Source: Dolichospermum sp. LEGE 00240 (GTDB lineage Bacteria > Cyanobacteriota > Cyanobacteriia > Cyanobacteriales > Nostocaceae). Taken from it: DNA of 64,000 nt. The stretch lies in contig NZ_JADEVZ010000021.1 of assembly GCF_015207875.1 (NCBI RefSeq), positions 1 to 64,000 on the forward strand, in the 5' to 3' direction. The notes below the pieces were generated by a model that worked only from the letters and a program-made list of their open reading frames with translations, was not told where the DNA came from and did not search any database. Position numbers and translations under genes: made by a program. This document shows positions 53,258 through 63,500 of the stretch, one piece after another; position 1 is the first letter of the stretch, and every line of letters begins with the position of its first letter.

Positions 53258-53539
53258 ATTATTCGTTACTTTTCTGGTTGAAAGTTGATGAATAATGAAT
53301 TATATTGAAAATAATGCAATATAATCTCTATTTTCCCCGTTCCCTTTTAGCAACTGGTAATTTGCCATAACAAGTACCTAAGAGCTAAACATTTTTCCCT
53401 TGACATTCAATCTTTCTGACTTCTAAGCTATTATTTGGACACTACAAGACGGCGGATAACTGCAAAACTTACCCTGTAACCTTTTTGTATTCTGTCTTGC
53501 GTTAATACTCTGTTCCTAAAATAAGTAAACGGATAAACT

Positions 53540-54511
53540 ATGATGACTTTAGAAACATTCAATTCAGTACCAGTAACCGTTTTGACTGGCTATTTAGGCG
53601 CGGGTAAGACTACATTATTAAATCATATTCTTACCTACGAACACGGTAAAAAAGTTGCCGTTATTGTGAACGAGTTTGGCGAGGTAGGTATTGATAATCA
53701 ATTGGTAATTGATGCAGATGAAGAGATCTTTGAAATGAATAATGGCTGTATTTGTTGTACAGTTCGCGGTGATTTAATTCGCATTATTGGCAATTTAATG
53801 AAACGCCGAGATAAATTTGATCATTTAGTAATTGAAACCACCGGTTTAGCAGATCCTGCACCTGTAATTCAAACGTTTTTTGTTGATGAAGATTTACAAA
53901 GTCAGTTGTCATTAGATGCGGTAGTCACAGTTGTTGATTCCAAACATATTTGGCAACATTGGGAAGCTGACGAAGCTCAAGAACAAATTGCTTTTGCTGA
54001 TGTAATTTTGTTGAATAAAACTGATTTGGTAACACCGGAAGTTTTAGATGAATTAGAAACTCGTATCCGCTCAATGAATGCAATGGCAAAAATCTACCGC
54101 ACCCATAATTCTGAATTAGCAATGTCAGCTTTATTGGGAGTCCAAGCATTTGATTTAGATCATGCTTTAGAAATTGATCCTAATTTCTTAGGAGAAGATG
54201 CTCACGTTCATGATGAAAGCGTCTATTCTGTAGCCATAGTATCAGAAGGGACGATCAATGGTGAAAAATTAAATGCCTGGATGACAGAATTACTCAGAAA
54301 TCAAGGTCTAGATATTTTCAGAATGAAAGGAATTTTAAATATTGAAAATGAAGATAATCGCTTTGTTTTCCAAGGTGTACACATGATATTTGATGGTAAA
54401 GCAGATAGACCTTGGAAAGTCAATGAAACTCGCAAAAATGAACTTGTATTTATTGGTAGAAATTTGGATGAAGCCCAATTAAAGACAGACTTTTTTGCCT
54501 GTATGAGTTAG
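53540..54511 (+). CDS. COG0523 (CobW/ZigA-type) metal-chaperone GTPase
   Basis: A 323-residue G3E GTPase. P-loop GYLGAGKTT (about 17-25), the metal-binding CxCC in NNGCICCTVRGDL (about 67-79), ETTGLADPAPV as G3-like, and LLNKTDLV (about 160-167) as the NKxD guanine specificity motif. A His-rich stretch DAHVHDE near 222-228 may bind metal. Probably delivers zinc or cobalt to enzymes. The WD40 gene follows after 116 bp. No Zur-type operator was recognised in 53258-53539. Confidence 0.9.
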   Translation: MMTLETFNSVPVTVLTGYLGAGKTTLLNHILTYEHGKKVAVIVNEFGEVGIDNQLVIDADEEIFEMNNGCICCTVRGDLIRIIGNLMKRRDKFDHLVIETTGLADPAPVIQTFFVDEDLQSQLSLDAVVTVVDSKHIWQHWEADEAQEQIAFADVILLNKTDLVTPEVLDELETRIRSMNAMAKIYRTHNSELAMSALLGVQAFDLDHALEIDPNFLGEDAHVHDESVYSVAIVSEGTINGEKLNAWMTELLRNQGLDIFRMKGILNIENEDNRFVFQGVHMIFDGKADRPWKVNETRKNELVFIGRNLDEAQLKTDFFACMS

Positions 54512-54563
54512 ATAGATGACAAATTGAATTAGAACCCCAATTTCCTCGACAATTAATACAATT

Positions 54564-54588
54564 GAGGGCGGGGAAACCCCGCCCCTAC
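54564..54588. repeat. GC-rich palindrome (same as inside cobN)
   Basis: GGGCGGGGAAACCCCGCCCC core, exact reverse complement of 6904-6928. Lies between the COG0523 GTPase and WD40 genes. Confidence 0.85.
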
Positions 54589-54627
54589 AGGTTTGGCGAA
54601 TTACTGTAAAAATAAAATATCAAAACT

Positions 54628-55674
54628 ATGAGCTTAACAAATAGTAAATCTCCAGAATTTGCACAACATTATTCCACAAAACTTGCAGATTATGTCACCG
54701 CTTTAGCTTGGTCTGCTGACGGTGAAATACTTGCAGCTAGTTCGGCTGCTGGAGAAGTTGTTTTATGGAAAAATGGTGAATTAACTAATTTACAAACAGC
54801 GACAGATAAAGCAGTAAATTGTTTGGCCTTTTCCCATGATGGTAAATATTTAGCTATTGGTGGACAAGATGGAAATGTGAAAATTTGGTGGGAAGATAAA
54901 TTAATTAGCACTTTAGAAAATGCCCCGATTTGGGTTGACCAATTAGCATGGAGTCATACCGATAACCAATTAGCTTTTAGTTTGGGTCGTTATGTGCAAA
55001 TTTGGGATGCAGATACATCAAAAGTTGTGGCTACTCTCAATTTTAATGATTCCTCTATTTTGGGAATTGATTGGCGTAAAGATGGCAAATATTTGGCTAT
55101 TAACGGATATAAAGGCATAAAAATTTGGTCTAGTCAAGATTGGGATGATGAACCATTTATTCTTCCTCTGTCTACTGTCAGTACAGCAATGGCTTGGTCT
55201 GATGATGGTAAGTATTTAGCATCTGGAAATATGGATCGGACTCTGACTGTTTTACAATGGGAACATCCTGATCCTTGGGTGATGCGGGGTTTTCCAGGGA
55301 AAATTCGCCATCTAGCCTGGTCAGAGATAAAAACTCCCACAGATGCGCCGATTTTGGCTGTTTCTAGCGTTGATGGCATAGTAGCATGGGAAAAGTCGGT
55401 AGATGAATCTGTAGGCTGGGAGGCGCAAGTATTAACTAATCATCTGGATATTATTAATGCGATCGCTTTTGCACCCCAAAGTTTTATGCTTGCTTCTGCT
55501 GGTGCTGACGGTTGGCTATGTTTGTGGAATGAAAACAAGGAAGTTTCACAGATTTTTACTGACACTGAAGCCGGGGTTTCTACTCTATCTTGGCATCCCC
55601 AAGGACAATTATTAGCCGCCGGTGGTGAACAAGGTGAATTAATAATTTGGTCAACTTCTGGGGAGAATATTTAA
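54628..55674 (+). CDS. WD40-repeat protein
   Basis: A 348-residue beta-propeller. Seven repeats can be followed, each with a D-G-K/E...LA...V-x-I/L-W pattern: YVTALAWSADGEILAASSAA, VNCLAFSHDGKYLAIGGQDG, LAWSHTDNQLAFSLGRYVQI, and near the end STLSWHPQGQLLAAGGEQGE. No additional domain. It probably forms a scaffold; being co-directional with the COG0523 GTPase a functional link is possible. Confidence 0.88.
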   Translation: MSLTNSKSPEFAQHYSTKLADYVTALAWSADGEILAASSAAGEVVLWKNGELTNLQTATDKAVNCLAFSHDGKYLAIGGQDGNVKIWWEDKLISTLENAPIWVDQLAWSHTDNQLAFSLGRYVQIWDADTSKVVATLNFNDSSILGIDWRKDGKYLAINGYKGIKIWSSQDWDDEPFILPLSTVSTAMAWSDDGKYLASGNMDRTLTVLQWEHPDPWVMRGFPGKIRHLAWSEIKTPTDAPILAVSSVDGIVAWEKSVDESVGWEAQVLTNHLDIINAIAFAPQSFMLASAGADGWLCLWNENKEVSQIFTDTEAGVSTLSWHPQGQLLAAGGEQGELIIWSTSGENI

Positions 55675-55837
55675 GTTCATATCCTCAATTACAGTGGCAT
55701 TAACAAAAGTGCCTTTTCATCAAAAACAACATTGATTTTTAAGATGAAAAGTAACAATCTATTAACAGGATTTATTTATCACCGATAATTTTCTACAATG
55801 GTGAAAAAGACTTTTATAAATGGTGCAAGTTAAGAAA

Positions 55838-56296
55838 ATGTCTAAAACTGTTGCTGAAGTGATGAGTCGTGATCCTATCCTCGTCCATCCTCAAACTCCC
55901 TTAAAAGAAGCTATCCAAATTTTGGCAGAAAAACGAATTAGCGGTTTACCTGTAGTTGATGACGCAGGTAAATTAGTGGGAATTATCTCCGAAACAGACT
56001 TGATGTGGCAAGAAACTGGTGTGACTCCTCCTGCATATATTATGATTTTGGATAGTGTGATTTATTTACAAAATCCTGGTGCGTATGAACGAGATTTACA
56101 TAAAGCTTTAGGACAAACCGTAGGGGAAGTGATGAGTAAAAATCCCCTGACTATTTCTCCTGATAAACCATTAAGAGAAGCGGCAAAATTAATCCAAGAT
56201 CACAAGGTTCACCGTCTCCCAGTCCTTGACAGTGCGGGTAAGGTCATTGGTATTCTAACTCGTGGTGATATTGTTCGCACTATGGCTGCTGAGTAG
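55838..56296 (+). CDS. CBS-domain pair protein
   Basis: A 152-residue protein of two CBS domains (about 1-60: VAEVMSRDPILVHPQTPLKE, ISGLPVVDDAGKLVGIISET; about 90-150: VGEVMSKNPLTISPDKPLRE, VHRLPVLDSAGKVIGILTRG). Such pairs bind adenosyl nucleotides and act as sensors. An ATG at 55820 would add six residues; the choice is uncertain because neither has a good ribosome binding site. Confidence 0.9.
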   Translation: MSKTVAEVMSRDPILVHPQTPLKEAIQILAEKRISGLPVVDDAGKLVGIISETDLMWQETGVTPPAYIMILDSVIYLQNPGAYERDLHKALGQTVGEVMSKNPLTISPDKPLREAAKLIQDHKVHRLPVLDSAGKVIGILTRGDIVRTMAAE

Positions 56297-56334
56297 GGAT
56301 TGGGGACTGGGGACTTGGAAGAAAGTAACTAACT

Positions 56335-56367
56335 ACTAATTACCAATTACCAATTACCAATTACCAT
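56335..56367. repeat. Tandem ACCAATT repeat
   Basis: Four copies of the heptamer ATTACCA between the CBS and nblB-like genes. The same sequence occurs at about 50817-50834 inverted. Confidence 0.8.
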
Positions 56368-56389
56368 TTTCAAAATTTAGGATAATTAA

Positions 56390-57052
56390 ATGAGTGTATC
56401 TGCTGATAGTATAAAAGAGTTACTGCGTTCTGACAATTTAGGCGATCGCTTGCGTGCAGTTAACCAAATTCGGGATCTAGAACCACAAATCGCTTTAGAA
56501 TTAGTCCAAATTGCTATTCAGGATAAAAGTGCGCGTGTCCGTTATGCTGCTGTCAGTCAAATGGATACCCTGGGAACACAGGATTTATCCTTATCCTTGA
56601 CTATTCTACGGAGTTTACTACATGATCCTGAAGCAGATGTCCAAGCCGCCGCCGCAGACTGTTTAGGTGCGCTAAAATTGCATGACGCTTTTGATGATTT
56701 ACAAAAGCTTTACCAGGAAACACCAGAATGGCTAGTCCAGTTTAGCATTATTGCCACATTGGGAGAATTAGGAGATCCACGAGCCTTTGAATTACTTACC
56801 CAAGCGATCGCATCCGATAATGGTTTAATTCAAACTGCGGCTATTAGTTCCTTTGGTGAATTGGGAGATCCAAAAGCAGTTCCTCTCCTAGTTCCATACA
56901 GCACTAACTCAGATTGGCAAGTGCGTTACAGAGTTGTGCAAGCCTTAATTCGTTTGAATAGTGATGAAGCTAAATCTATTCTAGAAACTTTGGTGAATGA
57001 TGAAGTAGAAGCTATTTCCAAAGAAGCAAAAGCTGGTTTACAGTTAGTCTAA
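56390..57052 (+). CDS. nblB: HEAT-repeat protein, NblB-like
   Basis: A 220-residue alpha-solenoid made of five or six HEAT/PBS-lyase-like repeats (DRLRAVNQIRDLEPQIALEL, ARVRYAAVSQMDTLG, FSIIATLGELGDPRAFELLT, TAAISSFGELGDPKAVPLLV, WQVRYRVVQALIRL). Length and the starting SADSIKELLRSDNLGDRLRA match what I remember of NblB, the bilin-lyase-like protein needed for phycobilisome breakdown on nutrient starvation. It could also be another phycobilin lyase-like paralogue. Confidence 0.75.
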   Translation: MSVSADSIKELLRSDNLGDRLRAVNQIRDLEPQIALELVQIAIQDKSARVRYAAVSQMDTLGTQDLSLSLTILRSLLHDPEADVQAAAADCLGALKLHDAFDDLQKLYQETPEWLVQFSIIATLGELGDPRAFELLTQAIASDNGLIQTAAISSFGELGDPKAVPLLVPYSTNSDWQVRYRVVQALIRLNSDEAKSILETLVNDEVEAISKEAKAGLQLV

Positions 57053-57266
57053 TTTAGTAGTTGCGTTTACTATATAAAGCGCAACTGCTCGCCTAATTCT
57101 ATTAAATATCCTGATTTTTGATTGATATAAAAATTTTGATAGATCGTTTCCAGGAGTTATCATGCTGAATATTTATTCTCATTTACATTTTCATTGAAAG
57201 TTAAAGGTTAAATCAGGGAACACTAAGAGAAAAGCAATTTTAATTTTTTCTCAACCATCAACCACT

Positions 57267-60200
57267 ATGTCAGATCATCAGCTTTCTGTGTTTCAGTCTG
57301 GTATTCGAGACAATCATGACCGGGGTACAGTTGGAGATTTTCTTAAAGATAAGATTGAACCAGGTTCTAAATTATCTATCGTCTCTGCTTATTTTACGAT
57401 TTATGCCTTTGAAGCTTTAAAACAGGAATTATCGTCTATTGATAACTTAGATTTCCTGTTTGGAGAACCTCGATTTATTCAAGCCATCGGCACTAATACT
57501 GATCAAAAAGCTTTTAAAATTGAAGATACTGGTATTCAACTAAGCGATCGCCTCAAACAGAGTAAATTAGCTCGGGAATGCCAAGAATGGATACAAAAAA
57601 AGGTCAATATTTGCTCAATTAAACAAATTAACTTACTGCATGGCAAAATGTACCACATTGATAATAATGGGGTGAAAACTGCCATTTTAGGTAGCTCGAA
57701 TTTTACCTTAAAGGGATTAGGATTAGCTAAGTCCAATAGTAATATTGAGTTAAATTTAATCGTTGATAGTGAAAGGGACAGACAAGATTTACAGTTATGG
57801 TTCGCAGAGTTATGGAATAATCAAACCCTGGTACAAGATGTCAAGAATGAAGTAATTACTTATCTCAATCAACTTTATCAGGATAATGCCCCTGAGTTTA
57901 TTTATTATAAAACACTGTTTCATTTATTTAAACGATTCTTAGACCAACAAGCAGCCAGTGATTTACTCACTAAACAACGTCACTTAACTGATACCAAGAT
58001 TTGGGACTTATTATTTGATTTTCAGAAAGATGGGGTCAAAGGTGCGATTAATAAAATCATGGAATATAATGGCTGTATTATCGCTGATAGTGTGGGTTTA
58101 GGAAAAACCTTTGAAGCTTTAGCCATTATTAAATATTTTGAGCTATTGAATTATAAAGTCTTAGTATTATGTCCTAAAAAATTAAGAAGTAATTGGACAA
58201 TTTACCATGCCGCTAATAATAGTGAATTAAATATTTTAGTGGAAGACAGATTTAACTATACAGTCTTGTCTCATACAGATTTGAGTAGAGATGCGGGATA
58301 TTCAGGGGACATTAATTTAGAAACCTTAAATTGGAGTAATTATGATTTAGTGGTGATTGATGAATCTCATAACTTTCGGAATAATACCAAAGGGAAACGA
58401 GATGAAGATGGAAACGTGATTAAAAAGAGTCGCTATGAACGTCTGATGGAGGACATTATAAAAAAAGGCATTCCTACTAGAGTCTTATTACTATCAGCAA
58501 CTCCTGTGAATACAGACTTAAAAGATCTAAGGAATCAGATTAATTTTATTGTTGAAGATAAAGATAGTGCTTTTAGTCAAACATTGGGTATTGACAGTAT
58601 CAAACAAACGTTAACCACTGCCCAAAAAGAATTTACACTCTGGTCCAAGAAAAAGCAACACTTTAGTAATGAGTTATTAGAAAACTTAAATTCTAGCTTT
58701 TTTACATTATTAGATGGATTAACGATTGCCCGTTCTCGTAAACATATTCAAAAGTATTATCAAGAAGCAATTGAAAAATTAGGAGGTTTCCCAGAGAGAC
58801 TGAAACCTATTTCTTTGTTTTCTCATGTTGATTTAGAAGATAACTTCTTAGATTATGATGATATTAATGAGCAAATTTCTGATTATCAATTATCTTTGTT
58901 TAAACCCTCCAATTATGTTTTAGAACAATATCAAGATTTGTATGAAGGGAAAGTTATCCAAAATAACTTCACTCAAAGTAATCGAGAAAATTACTTAATT
59001 GGCATGATGAAAGTTAATTTTCTCAAACGTTTAGAAAGTTCTGTTTATTCATTTAGAATTACCCTAGAGAGAACCATTGAGAAAATTAAACAGTTAGAGT
59101 CAAAAATTAAAACATTTGACCAATATCAAACAGAAAATATCAAAAATGAAGATTATGAAATAGAAGATGCTGATGATGATGAATTACAAGCTGCCTTTGA
59201 AGTAGGTAGAGAACTAAAATATCAATTAAAACATTTAGACATTGACAGATGGTTAGTTGATTTAGCAAGGGATAGAAGACAACTACATAAGTTATATATT
59301 CAAGCGAAAGATGTAGATGTTTTTAGAGATGCTAAATTAGCAAAATTAAAAGAATGTATTGAGAAAAAAGTTACTCATCCCACTCTTAATAAACAAAGTA
59401 AGGAAAATAAAAAAGTCATCATCTTTACAGCTTTTGCGGATACAGCTACATATTTATATGATGCTTTAGCAACGTGGTTAACAACAGAATTAAATATCAA
59501 TATAGCTTTAGTAACCGGAGGTAATAGTGGTAATAAAACAACCTTTGGTAGTTCACGCTTTGAGGAAATTTTAATGAACTTTTCTCCTCTTGCCAAGCAA
59601 CGAGATAAGATAAAATCAATGCCTCAAGAGGGAGAAATTAATCTATTAATTGCTACTGACTGTATTTCTGAAGGTCAAAACTTACAAGATTGTGATTATT
59701 TAGTTAATTATGATATTCATTGGAATCCTGTGAGAATTATTCAACGGTTTGGACGCATTGATAGAATTGGTAGCCTGAATCATACAGTGCAATTAGTTAA
59801 TTTTTGGCCAACAGAAGACTTAAATAAATATATTAATCTCAAAAATCGAGTTGAGGCGAGAATGGCCTTAGTTGATATTACAGCCACCGGGGAAGATAAT
59901 CTTTTAAATGTAGATGAATTACAAAACTTATTCACCGAAGAAATGAGTTATCGAGATGAACAGTTACTACGGTTAAAAGATGAAGTATTAGACATTGAAG
60001 ATTTTAATGACAGCATTTCTTTAACAGAATTTAGTTTAGATGATTTTCGGATAGATTTATTAAATTACTTGGAAAAAAATAGGGAACTGTTAGAAAATGC
60101 CCCATTAGGATTATATGGAATTGTCCCTACCCCTGGCCAGAAGGAGTATGATGTTATCAAACCTGGGATTATTTTCTGTCTACAACAGATGGGGAATACA

Positions 60201-60587
60201 TCAGGAAATGAACAAGTTAACCCCCTACAACCTTATTTCTTGGTCTATGTCAGGGATGATGGCAATGTTCGCTATACCTTTGCCCAACCTAAACAAATTT
60301 TAGAGATGTATCGTCTCCTATGTGCGGGAAAACCCCAACCATATAAAGATTTGTGTCAGTTATTTAACCAGCGTACCAGTAATGGATCTAGTATGAGTAA
60401 AGAAACGGAACTACTAGATAAAGCAGTTGATTCTATCACCCGTACATTTACTAACCGTGTCACTAGAAATCTTTTTAAGTCAGGGAAAGGGGGTATTACT
60501 CCTCTCAAACAGCAACAAGTGACAAAAACCACAGACTTTGAACTGATAACCTGGTTAATTATTGAACATGATGCAACAAACCCTTAA
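57267..60587 (+). CDS. PLD-domain SNF2/HepA-type helicase, probable defence component
   Basis: An 1106-residue protein. N-terminal phospholipase-D-like domain (about 1-190) with the HxK motif LLHGKMYHID and AILGSSNFTLKGLG. A superfamily 2 helicase core follows: motif I IADSVGLGKTFEAL (about 270-283), motif II VIDESHNFRNN (about 360-370), motif III LLLSATPVN (about 406-414), and motifs V/VI CISEGQNLQDCDYLVNYDIH and RIIQRFGRIDRIG (about 820-832). An acidic coiled-coil insertion (NIKNEDYEIEDADDDELQAA) lies between the lobes. Its end overlaps the start of the Eco57I-type methyltransferase by 20 bp, so both should act together, likely in restriction. Confidence 0.88.
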   Translation: MSDHQLSVFQSGIRDNHDRGTVGDFLKDKIEPGSKLSIVSAYFTIYAFEALKQELSSIDNLDFLFGEPRFIQAIGTNTDQKAFKIEDTGIQLSDRLKQSKLARECQEWIQKKVNICSIKQINLLHGKMYHIDNNGVKTAILGSSNFTLKGLGLAKSNSNIELNLIVDSERDRQDLQLWFAELWNNQTLVQDVKNEVITYLNQLYQDNAPEFIYYKTLFHLFKRFLDQQAASDLLTKQRHLTDTKIWDLLFDFQKDGVKGAINKIMEYNGCIIADSVGLGKTFEALAIIKYFELLNYKVLVLCPKKLRSNWTIYHAANNSELNILVEDRFNYTVLSHTDLSRDAGYSGDINLETLNWSNYDLVVIDESHNFRNNTKGKRDEDGNVIKKSRYERLMEDIIKKGIPTRVLLLSATPVNTDLKDLRNQINFIVEDKDSAFSQTLGIDSIKQTLTTAQKEFTLWSKKKQHFSNELLENLNSSFFTLLDGLTIARSRKHIQKYYQEAIEKLGGFPERLKPISLFSHVDLEDNFLDYDDINEQISDYQLSLFKPSNYVLEQYQDLYEGKVIQNNFTQSNRENYLIGMMKVNFLKRLESSVYSFRITLERTIEKIKQLESKIKTFDQYQTENIKNEDYEIEDADDDELQAAFEVGRELKYQLKHLDIDRWLVDLARDRRQLHKLYIQAKDVDVFRDAKLAKLKECIEKKVTHPTLNKQSKENKKVIIFTAFADTATYLYDALATWLTTELNINIALVTGGNSGNKTTFGSSRFEEILMNFSPLAKQRDKIKSMPQEGEINLLIATDCISEGQNLQDCDYLVNYDIHWNPVRIIQRFGRIDRIGSLNHTVQLVNFWPTEDLNKYINLKNRVEARMALVDITATGEDNLLNVDELQNLFTEEMSYRDEQLLRLKDEVLDIEDFNDSISLTEFSLDDFRIDLLNYLEKNRELLENAPLGLYGIVPTPGQKEYDVIKPGIIFCLQQMGNTSGNEQVNPLQPYFLVYVRDDGNVRYTFAQPKQILEMYRLLCAGKPQPYKDLCQLFNQRTSNGSSMSKETELLDKAVDSITRTFTNRVTRNLFKSGKGGITPLKQQQVTKTTDFELITWLIIEHDATNP

Positions 60588-63500
60588 ATCTGCTATTGAA
60601 CAAGCATTAAAAAACTTTAGTCAAGTTTCTACCTCTGATGGTATTAAGCATCTGTTTGAAACTTTGGGTTACTCAACTCAACGGGAAGTCCCGTTAGATA
60701 ACCAAACCCCTAATGAGGTGCTAGAAGCATTTGCATGGGAGAATTTTCGGGAAGATAAGGGGTTATTAGAGGAGTGGGAGTCGGTTAATTGTTTATTTCA
60801 GGTGACAGAAGATGAGATTACCCAAAATGGACAGGGAACATTATTTAAGCCTTCTTTTGACACAGATTATTTAAAATCTTATATTTTTCTTGGTTTAACC
60901 TTACAAAAACCTGCTTATTCTCGTAGTCAACTGGCAACAATTACCCGTGAAATTAACCGTCAGTCAGATATTCCCATTATGGTGTTATTTCGGTATGGGA
61001 ATTATGTTACCTTATCAATAATTAATCGTCGTCCTAATAAGTTAGATAGGGATAAAGATGTCTTAGAAAAGATTACTTTAATTAAAGATATTAATATTAA
61101 CTCTCCCCATCGGGCGCATATTGAAATATTAGCAGATTTAGCTTTAACCTCTCTCCCGGATGTCCAGAATTTTGACCAACTACATACAGCTTGGCAAAAA
61201 GTTCTCAACACCTCGGAACTTAATAATAAATTCTTTCAGGAAGTATCTAATTGGTACTTTTGGGCAACTCAAACCGTCACATTTCCAGATGGGGGAGAAG
61301 CGGATGAATCTCTCCGTAATGCTACCAGTGTGATTAGATTAATTACGCGGTTGATTTTTGTTTGGTTCTTAAAAGAAAAGGGGTTAGTTCCTGATGCTTT
61401 ATTTGATGAACACCAGCTAATAAAGTTACTGAAATGTTTAGCAGCAGAGGAAAGTACCTATTATAAAGCCATCTTACAGAATCTCTTTTTTGCTACCCTA
61501 AATACAGAAATGAACACCGATGAAAAGCCTGATAACCGCAAGTTTAGGGGCAAAAATCAGCAAAAGGGTGGGAGAGATAGACATTATGGAATAACTAATG
61601 TTTATCGTTACCAAGATTATTTTACTAATGCTGATGAATTTTTAGGGTTATGTAGTAATATTCCTTTTTTGAACGGGGGATTATTTGAATGTTTAGATAG
61701 AGATAAAGATGATGCTTCTGCACCTTCTCCAAAAGGAAAAGAGAAAACTAAAATTAGAATTGATGGTTTTTCTGATAGAGAAGATAATGTTTTAAATGTT
61801 CCTAATATTCTCTTTTTTGGAGAAGCAACTGATGTTGATTTAAACAAAGCCTATGGAACTAAAAATAAAAAGTATAAAGTCCAGGGATTAATTAATATAT
61901 TTAATCGTTATAAATTTACCATTGATGAAAATACTCCCATTGAGGAAGAAATAGCATTAGACCCGGAATTGTTAGGTAAAGTATTTGAGAATTTATTAGC
62001 AGAATATAACCCGGAAACGGAAACCACAGCTAGGAAACAAACGGGGTCTTTTTATACTCCTAGAGAAATTGTTAATTATATGGTAGATGAGTCCTTAATT
62101 GCTTATCTACAAAACTCCCTCCCTGTAACACAAGCTTCCAGCTTGCCAGAAAAAGTAACACAAGATTCCAGCTTGTCAGAAAAAGTAACACAAGATTCCA
62201 GCTTGTCAGCCCAAAACACCCAAGATGGGTGTGTTACGGTATCTAGGAGATTTCTTCCCCATTGGCAACAAAATGGGGCAACTTATTTTGTCACATTTCG
62301 TTTAGCAGACTCTCTTCCTCAAGTAAAGCTGCAATTATTACAAGAAGAAAAAGAAGACTGGCAAAAAAAACATCCTGAACCTTTATCAGAAGCAGAAAAA
62401 GCGGAGTATCATCGTCTTTTTTCCCAAAGAGTTGATAAATGGTTAGATGCTGGTATGGGAGAATGTCATCTCAAAAACCCTCAACTTGCTAAAATTGTAG
62501 CTGATGCCTTGACTTATTTTGATGGCGATCGCTATCATTTAGGAGAATGGGTGATCATGCCAAATCATGTTCATGTTATTGTGACACCATTAGGCAACCA
62601 TAAATTATCAGAAATTACCCATTCTTGGAAATCTTTTACTGCTAATCAAATTAATAAATATCTTAACCGTCGTGGTCAATTGTGGCAAAAAGAATCTTAT
62701 GATCAAATTGTGCGATCAGCTCAACATTTAGAAAGAGTCCAAATATATATAGCTAATCATGCCCCCAATGTAGCACAAGCTTCTAGCTTATCACAATCTA
62801 ACAATCAAGATGATTATGTTACTGTAGCACAAGCTTCTAGCTTGTCACAATCTAACAATCAAGATGATTGTGTTACTGTAGCACAAGCTTCTAGCTTGTC
62901 ACAATCTAACAATCAAGATGATTGTGTTACTGTAGCACAAGCTTCTAGCTTGTCACAATCTAACAATCAAGATGATTGTGTTACTGTAGCACAAGCTTCT
63001 AGCTTGTCACAATCTAACAATCAAGATGATTGTGTTACTGTAGCACAAGCTTCTAGCTTGTCACAATCTAACAATCAAGATGATTGTGTTACTGTAGCAC
63101 AAGCTTCTAGCTTGTCACAATCTAACAATCAAGATGATTGTGTTACTGTAGCACAAGCTTCTAGCTTGTCACAATTTAACAATCAAGATGATTGTGTTAC
63201 GCGCCTTACTCATTTACTATCATATACTGAAGACTCCCATCAATTTAATGATGATGAAGTTGACTGTTTAATTAATGCCATTGATAACCTAAAAATTATT
63301 GATATTGCTTGTGGTTCGGGTGCGTTTCCGATGGGAATTTTACAGAAATTGGTGTTTATTTTAGGGAAACTTGACCCCAATAATAGTAAATGGAAACAGC
63401 AACAGAAAGAAAAAGCCATAGCACCTGTATTAAAGGATATTCAGGTAGCGAAACAGATTAGTTATGAACAAGCAAGGGAAGAAGCGATACAGAAGTTACA

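Noticed and set aside
53258-53539. Zur-type operator before the COG0523 GTPase gene
   Set aside because: No palindrome of the TGATAAT-N-ATTATCA type was visible, so regulation by Zur was not claimed.
62770-63201. CRISPR-like array
   Set aside because: Units follow each other without variable spacers, contain REP hairpins with GTAG, and keep an open frame next to a RAYT domain; this is a REP tandem array.
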